In this document: one piece after another, positions 57,211 to 64,000 of the stretch
Layout of the letters: each line of letters begins with the position of its first letter
How positions within the stretch are numbered: the stretch's first letter is position 1
Assembly: GCF_900102505.1 (NCBI RefSeq)
Contig: NZ_FMVT01000005.1
Location: 273,270-337,269 of the forward strand
From: Paracoccus tibetensis
GTDB lineage: Bacteria; Pseudomonadota; Alphaproteobacteria; Rhodobacterales; Rhodobacteraceae
DNA length: 64,000 nucleotides
Reading direction: 5' to 3'
Notes under the pieces: generated by a model
Seen by the model: the letters and a program-made list of their open reading frames with translations, nothing else
What the model was told of the DNA's origin: nothing
Databases searched by the model: none
Made by a program: the position numbers and the translations under genes

Positions 57211-59327
57211 CAGCCCGGCTCCTGCCAGGTCAGGTGGACGGCTTCCAGGATGTCGACCTGCGGCACGGTGACGATGGCCCGGCCGTCACGCAGTGTCACT
57301 GGCACGCCCTTGCCCGACACGGCCAGCCGCGCGCTTGGGCTTCGCGCACCGACGTCCAGCGCGATTGACAGCTCGATCGGGCCAGCGGGATAGATCTCGC
57401 GGATCGGGGCCTTCCACGCCATTGGGTTCGTCAGGTTGACCAGCGTCACCAGCCGCGCGCCGGGTGCGGACCGGACGGCGATGTCGAAAAGACCGGGGCC
57501 ACGGATCTCGACCATAGAGGGGGCGCCAAGCGCCCACCGCACCGCGTTTTCGATCAGGCGCTGGTGGTCCTGTGCCAGCACATCCCAGAACGTTGCACCG
57601 ATATTCCAAGGGATGTGGACGCTGCGGCCCTTGCCGCCCTCGCGTGTGACGACGGCGGGCTTGGTGGCGCTGTCGCGGGGATAGACCTCTTCCATCGGCA
57701 GATCGGGGAAGTCGGGGACATAAAGAAACGGAGTTTCGGTGTCCGGACCCGCCGTGATCGCGGTCAGGCGCAGTCCGCCGATGATGCGCCTTGCGCCGTC
57801 ATAGCCGGCGTTCAGCGGATGGTTGCCCAACAGCTCGACATAGGTGTTCTTCAGCGGCCCGCGCGTCGTCCCGGCCAGTTGCGTGCCAAGGACGGCGGCC
57901 AGTCCGCATTCCTTGCGCGGAGTGCCGTCCTCATGCGCCATTGCGCTTTCGCCTGCGACCACCAGATTGCCGCCGCGTTCCGACCATTCCGCGATCATCG
58001 CGCACTGGGCGTCAGACAAGCAGCGCGCGTTCGGCAGGATCAGGACCTTGAAACGATCCAGAAGCGCCGCCGTCATCGCGTGATCGGAAATGAACTCGAA
58101 GGCCAGCCCGGCCTCGACCAGCGCGTGGCAGAACCCCTTTTCATCGGCCTCGGCCGCATCGCGCTGGCGCAGGTCGTGAAGGCGCAGCGTCGTGGTGGCG
58201 TCAAGAATCGCGATCTCGCAGGCGGGTTGGGTCGCGGCCAGCGCCGGCTCGATCTGGGCGTGAAAGCCGAAGCCCTTGGCGACCGGGTCGATCCAACGGG
58301 GATCGGGGATGACCCCGTTGAACTTGGTGAACCAGGGCAGCATCCCGTGGGCCGCGCCGTCCGCAATCCAGGTCGCCATCTCGGGTCCGGTGGTGACGCT
58401 ATCCTTCCAGCGGTGTACGGGCTCCTCGGGGCCGACCGAGGTGATCAGCACCACGGGCCGGTCGCGGAAGGTGGCGCGGATGCGCTTGGCATTGCGTCCC
58501 GCCATCCAGACCGGCTCCAGCCCATGTCGGCCTTGGTGATCGACGACGAGGAACGGGCAATGGGCCTCGATCGTGGCGAGGTCGAACTCCATCAGAGAGG
58601 CGCCGCCCATGTTCGGGATGAAGCTGGCATTGGGCCGGATCGCCTGCACCTCGCGGTCCCACTGGACCACCATCGCCGTCAGCCGCTCGCGCCGCCAGGC
58701 GACCCAGGCCCGCCACGCGGCATCCGCGGGGTCCGTCACGCGCGGCAGATCGAAGCCGGAGGCAGCCTTGAAGCGCGTCTGGCACGCGTCGCAATAGCAG
58801 ATGCCATGACCTTGCCAACGGTTGGCGAAGACGGCGTCGATGTCATACTCCCGCACGATCTCCCGCACGATATTCGGCATGTAGTCGTTGTTGTAATCGC
58901 CATAGGCGCAGGTGACCCAGACATCGGGATAGGCCCAGTGGCGGCGCGGGTTGCCCTCGGCATCCACGGCGACCCATTCGGGATGGGCTTGGGCCGCGTC
59001 GTTATGGATTGCGTGGGGATCGACGCGCGCCATAACGTGCATGTTCAGGCTGCGGGCACCGTCGACCAGCGCGCCGAAGGGGTCGGTGTCTCCAAGCCAT
59101 TTGCTGCGATAATGGAACGGCACCTTTGTCGGGTAATAGGCGACATACCCCCCCGCGCTGAGACAGGCCGCGTTCGATCCGGTACGCCGGAACACGTCGA
59201 TCCATTCGTCCACGCTGAACTTGACCGGGTCATCTTCCGCCAGGGTCAGCTGCGTCCATCGCGTCGCGCCGCGATACCAGTTGGGGCTGCGCAGAAGGCG
59301 TGCGGGATCAAGCGAGGTATCGGGCAT
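57210..59327 (-). CDS. Glycoside-hydrolase-like protein (GHL6 TIM barrel plus beta-galactosidase trimerisation-like domain)
   Basis: 705 residues, no signal peptide. The N-terminal barrel carries WYRGATRWTQLTLAEDDPVKFSVDEW, HVMARVDPHAIHNDAAQAHPEWVAVDAEGNP and VREYDIDAVFANRWQGHGICYCDACQ, typical of hypothetical glycosyl hydrolase family 6 proteins. The middle part (about 390-600: FKVLILPNARCLSDAQ, GGNLVVAGESA) resembles the beta-galactosidase trimerisation domain. Annotated relatives are alpha-amylase-family or beta-galactosidase-like; no member activity is certain to me. It lies between the binding protein and permease genes, so it probably processes the imported oligosaccharide in the cytosol. 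Confidence 0.8.
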   Translation of the reverse strand: MPDTSLDPARLLRSPNWYRGATRWTQLTLAEDDPVKFSVDEWIDVFRRTGSNAACLSAGGYVAYYPTKVPFHYRSKWLGDTDPFGALVDGARSLNMHVMARVDPHAIHNDAAQAHPEWVAVDAEGNPRRHWAYPDVWVTCAYGDYNNDYMPNIVREIVREYDIDAVFANRWQGHGICYCDACQTRFKAASGFDLPRVTDPADAAWRAWVAWRRERLTAMVVQWDREVQAIRPNASFIPNMGGASLMEFDLATIEAHCPFLVVDHQGRHGLEPVWMAGRNAKRIRATFRDRPVVLITSVGPEEPVHRWKDSVTTGPEMATWIADGAAHGMLPWFTKFNGVIPDPRWIDPVAKGFGFHAQIEPALAATQPACEIAILDATTTLRLHDLRQRDAAEADEKGFCHALVEAGLAFEFISDHAMTAALLDRFKVLILPNARCLSDAQCAMIAEWSERGGNLVVAGESAMAHEDGTPRKECGLAAVLGTQLAGTTRGPLKNTYVELLGNHPLNAGYDGARRIIGGLRLTAITAGPDTETPFLYVPDFPDLPMEEVYPRDSATKPAVVTREGGKGRSVHIPWNIGATFWDVLAQDHQRLIENAVRWALGAPSMVEIRGPGLFDIAVRSAPGARLVTLVNLTNPMAWKAPIREIYPAGPIELSIALDVGARSPSARLAVSGKGVPVTLRDGRAIVTVPQVDILEAVHLTWQEPG

Positions 59328-59405
59328 GTCATGGCTTTCGTGATGCAGGGACCATTCGGGGCCGGATGGCCGGCCCCGGATCAGATGCTGGTGCGTCAGG
59401 GCGCG

Positions 59406-61298
59406 TCAGGCCTTGAAGAACTGCTCGGGGCGCGAGGGGCCGGGCGTCGGCCAGCCGAAGCTGTTCGGCATGGTGTCCATCGTGTTCACCATGTCGTTCT
59501 TGACGATCCCGTAACCGTCGGCGGGCAGCGAGATGCCAAAGACTAGGAACTGGTCCGCCGCCACCTCCAGGATCTCGGCCATCTTGGCCTGCTGCTGGTC
59601 AGGATCTCCCGTAGCCAAAAGGTCGCGGTACCGTTCCTGCTGCTGCTTGATTTCCTCGGGCGGCTCGACGGCACTAGGGTTGTCCGGCGACGTGAAATAC
59701 AGCGACCACCCTGGCGCATAGACCGAGTTGCTGCTGAAGGGCACGAAATAGCGCGGGTCCAGCATGGCAGCGATGCCGGAATTGGCACCGAACTGATGCG
59801 CGGTTGCATCGAACTCGCGGCCGTTGCGCACGCGCGTTTCCCAAAGCGAACGGTCCATCGTCCGCATCTGCCCGTCGATCCCGACCGCCTGGAACATCGG
59901 CAGCAGCAGCTGGAACATGTCTACAAAGGTCGTGCGGGTTTGGTCGATCTCGAAGATAATGGACAGGCGGCGCCCCGAGGAGTCCAGACGATAGCCAGAG
60001 CTGTCGCGCTCGGGCACGATCTCGTCCAGCATCTGGTTCGCGCGGTCCGGATCGTACTCGGTAAATTGCGTGGCAAGCCGTTCATTGTAGAGCGGATCGC
60101 CTTCGATGATCGAGGGTTGCGCCGGGGCGCCTTGCCCCACAAAGACCGCGTCGATCAGATTCTGGCGGTTGATCGCGAGGGACAAGGCCTGCCGGAACTC
60201 GCGGGTGTTATACAACGCGTTCTTCACCTCGTCTGTGTGGTTGAGGTTCAGGTTGAAGACCATGACGTTAGCGGCCGTCTCGCGCAGCGTGTAGAAGCGG
60301 TAGTTGCCGCTTTCCTGCCCGTCGTAAAGCACGGGCCGGTTTGTCGGCGTCGCGATGTACTGGTCCATCATGTCGATCTCGCCCTGCAGCGTTTTCAGCA
60401 GCAGGACCTGTGGGTCCCCTACCATCTGGTAGACGATGCGGTCGAAGTAGGGCAGCTGCGTGCCCTCGGTGTCGACCTTGAAGTAGTAGGGGTTGCGAAC
60501 GGCGATGGCGCGTTCCGTGTTCTCGCCGGGCGCGCTGGTGAACATCCATGCATTCAGGGTCGGCCGAGCCGAGTTCTGGAAATGGACGTTATCCTCGGCC
60601 AGCCCATGCTCGCGCGCGAAAAGGGCGGTCCAACCCTGATACCCGCGCGTCTGCGCTAGCTCGTTCGCCTCCGGGTTGTACTTGATGTGGAACTGCTTGA
60701 GATAATGCGCCGGCGCCCGCGTCAATTGATCCTGGTTGGCCCAAGCCAGCCCTTGCGCAAAAAACCCGTTGGGCGAAGGAAAGATGACCCGGAAAGTCGT
60801 CTCGTCTACAATTTCCAGTTCACCCCAAACGCCATTGACCTGCCAGAAGCTTTGGCCGCTGGTCGTCCCGGCGTCGGGGTCGGTCAGGATATCCTCGTAC
60901 CAGAAGCGAATGTCTTCTGTGGTGTAGGGCTCGCCATCGGACCATTTGTGTCCGCTGCGCAAGGTAAAGGTGTAGACAGTCGAATCCTCGTTGATCTCAT
61001 AACTCTCGGCAACGTTAGGCTCAATTCCGGTCCAATCCGGCGTGAAGCGCACCAATGGCTCGTAGGACTGGTAACGGATCAGCATCGACAGCGATCCCCC
61101 TCCAACGAGCGCGTGGTTCCAGGTGCCGCCCTGAACGCCCGGCCGCTCGGTCGGGACGATGACCAGCGGGTTTTGCGGCAGCCGTTGCTCCAACGGCGGC
61201 AAGTCAGCATCTTGTGCGAATATTGGCAGCCCAAATGCGGCCGCGCCTGCCGCAATTGTGCTGGTTACCAGAAACCCGCGCCTTCCGATCCGTCTCAT
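59406..61298 (-). CDS. Tat-exported ABC substrate-binding protein (SBP family 5, peptide/oligosaccharide)
   Basis: 630 residues with Tat signal RRIGRRGFLVTSTIAAGAAAFG and an AQDA cleavage area. Family-5 features are LVRFTPDWTGIEPNVAESYEINEDSTVYTFTLRSGHKWSDGEPYTTEDIRFWYE and EFRQALSLAINRQNLIDAVFVGQG. The length and the glycosidase neighbours point to the subgroup that binds plant oligosaccharides rather than peptides. GGAGGGG lies four bases before the ATG. It is first in the operon, divergent from the LacI-type gene, and should be the most expressed product. Confidence 0.93.
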   Translation of the reverse strand: MRRIGRRGFLVTSTIAAGAAAFGLPIFAQDADLPPLEQRLPQNPLVIVPTERPGVQGGTWNHALVGGGSLSMLIRYQSYEPLVRFTPDWTGIEPNVAESYEINEDSTVYTFTLRSGHKWSDGEPYTTEDIRFWYEDILTDPDAGTTSGQSFWQVNGVWGELEIVDETTFRVIFPSPNGFFAQGLAWANQDQLTRAPAHYLKQFHIKYNPEANELAQTRGYQGWTALFAREHGLAEDNVHFQNSARPTLNAWMFTSAPGENTERAIAVRNPYYFKVDTEGTQLPYFDRIVYQMVGDPQVLLLKTLQGEIDMMDQYIATPTNRPVLYDGQESGNYRFYTLRETAANVMVFNLNLNHTDEVKNALYNTREFRQALSLAINRQNLIDAVFVGQGAPAQPSIIEGDPLYNERLATQFTEYDPDRANQMLDEIVPERDSSGYRLDSSGRRLSIIFEIDQTRTTFVDMFQLLLPMFQAVGIDGQMRTMDRSLWETRVRNGREFDATAHQFGANSGIAAMLDPRYFVPFSSNSVYAPGWSLYFTSPDNPSAVEPPEEIKQQQERYRDLLATGDPDQQQAKMAEILEVAADQFLVFGISLPADGYGIVKNDMVNTMDTMPNSFGWPTPGPSRPEQFFKA

Positions 61299-61469
61299 CT
61301 CGCCCCTCCCAGAACAGATACTCGGTTCTTGTTTAGGTTGGCGTAAGGCTTGATGTTAGGTAAAGGGTTATGTGTAAAAAGAAGTTTCTGCACTTGCACA
61401 ATATCAACTAACTATAATCGCTCCAAATCGCGAGGGATTGCCGCGTTGCGGCACGCAAGAGAGGTGGGG

Positions 61470-62462
61470 ATGTCGAGGATTACGTTGCGAATCATCGCCG
61501 AAGAAACCGGCCTGTCCAAGTTTGCCGTCTCGCGCGCGCTGTCTGGAAAGGATGGTGTGAGCGACGGGACAAGGGCCCGCGTTCTGGCCGCTGCCGAACG
61601 TCTTGGATATATCAAGCCGGACCGCCCCACCGAACACGCGAGTGCGGTCATCGGCGCCGTCTTCGACGAAAGTGATACGATAAACAACGAGATGAACATC
61701 CAGATCCAAAGCGGCTTACAGGCCGAGGCGGGACGTCTTGGATACAGCGTCCTCGCCCAGTGGCATCTGTCCGAGCCAAACCTACCCGGGTTTCTGGACC
61801 GCTGCGCCGGCTTCTTCGCCGTCAATGTACGCGATCATTCGGTCATTGCGCGGATCGCCGCAACTGGAAAGCCCTTGGTGCGCGCCGGCTGGCTTGAACC
61901 GCTGGAACAGGTCGATCATGTCGGCGGCACCGACCGCGAGGCTGGGATCGCGGTCGGCCGCTATCTTGCCGGTCTGGGTCACCGCGAGATCGTCTTCGTT
62001 CATGGCGAGGTCGAGTTGCGCGGTCGCCGCGAACGCTGGAACGGTCTGAGCGAGGTCGTCGCGGAAATGCCGAGCCTGCGTTGCCACGACGTCACCTGGG
62101 GCGCGGGACGGACCTTCACGGACGGGCTGGACCGCATCCTTGCGCAGGGCGGGCGGCCGACCGGGTTTTTCTGCGCACATGATGCACTGGCGATTACTGC
62201 CTACACCGACCTTCTGGCACGGGGCTGGCGCATTCCGCGCGATGTCTCGGTAGTCGGCTTCGGAGATTACAGCGCCGCGATGCAGGTCAGTCCCCAGCTG
62301 ACAACGGTGCGCGTACGCGCCGCCGAGTTCGGCAAAAGCGCCGTGCGCAGGCTGGACGCCCGCCTGCGTAATCCGATGGTGGATTTTGCGCCGCTGAGAA
62401 TGTTGGTGCCGAACGTCCTCGTGGAACGCGGCTCGGCCGGCCGCGTGAGTGCCGGCCGATGA
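61470..62462 (+). CDS. LacI-family transcriptional regulator
   Basis: 330 residues. The N-terminal helix-turn-helix and hinge helix read ITLRIIAEETGLSKFAVSRALSGKDGVSDGTRARVLAAAERLGY. The periplasmic-binding-like effector domain has IGAVFDESD, HREIVFVHGE, FFCAHDALAITAYTDLLARG and VSVVGFGDYSAAMQVSPQLTTVR. I chose ATG 61470 behind GAGGTGGGG; the frame is open back to 61350. It is divergent from the ABC/glycosidase operon across 171 bases and probably represses it until the sugar is present. I could not pin a clear operator palindrome in the spacer. Confidence 0.92.
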   Translation: MSRITLRIIAEETGLSKFAVSRALSGKDGVSDGTRARVLAAAERLGYIKPDRPTEHASAVIGAVFDESDTINNEMNIQIQSGLQAEAGRLGYSVLAQWHLSEPNLPGFLDRCAGFFAVNVRDHSVIARIAATGKPLVRAGWLEPLEQVDHVGGTDREAGIAVGRYLAGLGHREIVFVHGEVELRGRRERWNGLSEVVAEMPSLRCHDVTWGAGRTFTDGLDRILAQGGRPTGFFCAHDALAITAYTDLLARGWRIPRDVSVVGFGDYSAAMQVSPQLTTVRVRAAEFGKSAVRRLDARLRNPMVDFAPLRMLVPNVLVERGSAGRVSAGR

Positions 62463-62477
62463 AAGCTCGGCAGGCCG

Positions 62478-62552
62478 GCCTCGACCCGTTCCAGCGCGAT
62501 GGCGATGCCCTACCCGACGGCGATACACATGGTGGCGAGGACCAGCGACGAA
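62478..62552 (-). pseudogene. Thiolase C-terminal scrap
   Basis: The minus strand reads LVLATMCIAVG, a TAG in place of the usual Gln, then GIAIALERVE. This is the last beta strand and helix of acetyl-CoA acyltransferases (ATMCIGxGQGxA). Nothing else of the gene remains upstream. It overlaps no other gene. Confidence 0.5.
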
Positions 62553-62649
62553 CCCCTGCCATAAACTTCGGAAGCGGTACCTGCCGTCACCGAACAGCGG
62601 GCGCAGGCTCGCTGAATTTCCGTCCCAATCTGGTATCAGAATATCCGGC

Positions 62650-63582
62650 TCCGCATCCGCAAAGCGGTCGAACCCGGTCGCATGAAGCGCTGCGAGCTTT
62701 TCGAGGACGCCCCTTGCAAGGTTCGGATTGACTCAGACACACAGCATGGCCGTCAGGATACCATCCCGCCCGAACATCGTGCTGAACCAGGGGATCCCGG
62801 CATAGGGGTCAGGGCGGAGCGGCGTGTCCGCCGTCAGGGTGTAGAGATCCGACCGCGCCCGCCCGATTACCACGTTGAAGAGCTCGTTCGAATTGGGCGC
62901 CTGCGCCGCGCCCGCACAGAGAATACGCCGCTCCCGTCTCAGACCGTGCAGCGCGACGAGAAAGCGCCCTGGCGTCGCGGGCCTTCCCTCTCCGCAGGCC
63001 ACCTCGGCCGACAGCACCGTCTGCTCGTCGGAGTCCAGGTCCACCACCCACGAGGCCCGCGTGTCCGTCAAGGACACAGGCTCCGGGCCGAAGGTGATCG
63101 CGATCACACGGACGATGGCGTCAAGGCCGGCATAGGTGAACTAAACCGCCGCGCCATGTATGACCATTACCAAGACCTTGCCGCGAGCGAGGCGGGTCAT
63201 GCCCCGAACTTCAAGGAGGTCGCGGAAGTCGCACGCAAACGCTACGTCGATCCGGAAGCGGGCGCGCGCTTCCGTAATTACGGACCTTGACCCATTCGTA
63301 GGCGACGGCATCGCAGACGGAGCGCGTGCGCTCCAGCGCGATCGTGTCGCGGCGCACCGGATCGCCCTCAAGGTCCAGATCCGGGTTCGTGAGGTCGATT
63401 GACAGCGCCGCTTCGTCCTGGTGGGCCGAGGCGCTGAGGAGGACCGGCTTCCTGCCCTCGATCCTCGGATCTAAGCGCGACAGACAACGCGTATCCTTGA
63501 AGAACAGCCCCTCGGCGCCATTGGCTGAGGTCCCGATGTTGCCGCAGCGATCGACGACCAGGAAGGCCTCGCCGCGCTTCAT
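62650..63582 (-). pseudogene. Glycogen debranching enzyme (amylo-alpha-1,6-glucosidase type) N-terminal part, broken
   Basis: From ATG 63582 it reads MKRGEAFLVVDRCGNIG, GAEGLFFKDTRCLSRLDPRIEGRKPVLLS and YEWVKVRNYG. A frameshift then gives FACDFRDLLEVRGMTRLARGK, a TAG, and FTYAGLDAIVRVIAITFGPEP. SNELFNVVIGRARSDLYTLTADTPLRPDPYAGIPWFSTMFGRDGILTAM follows, then a TGA in place of Trp and VNPNLARGVLEKLAAL. The catalytic C-terminal half is gone. It probably once belonged with glgC-glgA. Confidence 0.85.
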
Positions 63583-63650
63583 GTCTGCGCGCTTCTAGTA
63601 TTCATCGACGATACCACCAGCGCGCTTATGCATCGTCGCTTCGTGCTGGC

Positions 63651-64000
63651 CTGCCCCCTGAAAAGTGGTCCTCCCTGAGGTATGGCTTTCGAGCCATTTG
63701 GAGGATGCAGGAATGCCCCAGAAGAAGCACAGGCCGGAGGAGATCGTCGCCAAGCTCCGGCAGGTCGAAGTGTTGGTGTCGCAAGGCCATTCAGTCGCCG
63801 AAGCCGTGCGCTCGATCAGTGTGACGCAGTTCACCTACTATCGGTGGCGCAAGGAGTTCGGCGGGCTGAAGACCGACCAGGTGAAGCGCTTGAAGGAGCT
63901 CGAGAAGGAGAACGAGCGGCTTCGGAAGGCTGTCTCCGACCTGACGCTCGAGAAGCTCATCCTGCGCGAGGCGGCATCGGGAAACTTCTGAGCCCCGCCC
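63651..64000 (+). mobile_element. IS3-family element, left part (continues beyond window)
   Basis: The left terminus appears to be around TGCCCCCTGAAAAGTGGTCC, a terminal-repeat-like sequence about 60 bases before an intact orfA. orfB and the right end are outside the window. It lies about 70 bases upstream of the broken debranching gene start. Confidence 0.75.
63714..63991 (+). CDS. IS3 transposase OrfA
   Basis: 92 residues starting MPQKKHRPEEIVAKLRQVEVLVSQGHSV, a helix-turn-helix (SVTQFTYYRWRKEFGGL), then a coiled coil (RLKELEKENERLRKAVSDLTLEKLILREAA). It ends GNF with a TGA. It differs in sequence from the OrfA at 42.7-43.0 kb, so the two IS3 elements are distinct. Confidence 0.88.

Noticed and set aside
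62682..63290. Plus-strand 202-codon frame near the right end
   Set aside because: It is antisense to the debranching-enzyme pseudogene, whose homology is clear on the minus strand.

Overview
The window reads as one GC-rich alphaproteobacterial segment. Rhodobacteraceae, close to Paracoccus, is the best guess. The grounds are base composition, the nasT-nasS-nrtA arrangement with an ANTAR-controlled leader (a layout known from Paracoccus), and the many Tat-type signal peptides. No rRNA, complete tRNA, CRISPR array or replication origin was seen.

Layout. (1) 1-3302: nitrate-assimilation control, with nasT and nasS followed by a leader RNA and the first structural gene, an NrtA-type binding protein cut by the window edge. 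(2) 3442-34285: a large exopolysaccharide locus. It holds a priming sugar transferase, six other glycosyltransferases (two GT4, three GT2, one WecG type), a Wzz/Wzc-like chain-length protein with a degenerate BY-kinase partner, a Wzx flippase, a Wzy-like polymerase and two SGNH-hydrolase-like exported proteins. Embedded among these genes are an NRPS (C-A-PCP-TE), a type I PKS (KS-AT-KR-DH-ACP-TE), a formyltransferase/NRPS with a luciferase-like monooxygenase inserted in its adenylation domain, and a dedicated phosphopantetheinyl transferase. (3) 34418-40750: ordinary chromosomal genes: DUF1330, NTF2-like, LysR, a Ca/Na antiporter, two coupled micro-genes, a divergent transglutaminase-like pair and a small lysine/alanine-rich protein. 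(4) 40885-45712: a gene graveyard with remnants of an RND efflux pair, an IS3 element, an SDR dehydrogenase, an IS66 element, a serine-recombinase-like protein and an esterase tail. (5) 45827-48528: intact glgC-glgA, followed by a response-regulator tail and an internally deleted IS30 transposase. (6) 49510-62462: an eight-gene catabolic and uptake operon under a divergent LacI-type regulator. It has a Tat-exported peptide/oligosaccharide binding protein, two permeases, a fused double ATPase, a GHL-type glycosidase, a GH42 beta-galactosidase, a hydroxypyruvate-isomerase-like enzyme and a beta-hydroxyacid dehydrogenase. (7) 62478-64000: a thiolase tail, a broken glycogen-debranching gene and the left part of a second IS3 element.

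How they fit together. NasS/NasT and the leader hairpins should make nitrate-uptake gene expression depend on nitrate or nitrite. The EPS genes form a nearly complete Wzx/Wzy pathway. The NRPS, PKS and PPTase genes sit between wzz, wecG, wzx, wzy and glycosyltransferase genes and overlap or abut them. I infer that the thiotemplate enzymes make an acyl, polyketide or aminoacyl group that decorates the polysaccharide or its lipid-linked repeat unit, with the SGNH proteins as candidate transfer or removal enzymes. That combined system is the most interesting thing in the window; its product cannot be read from sequence alone.
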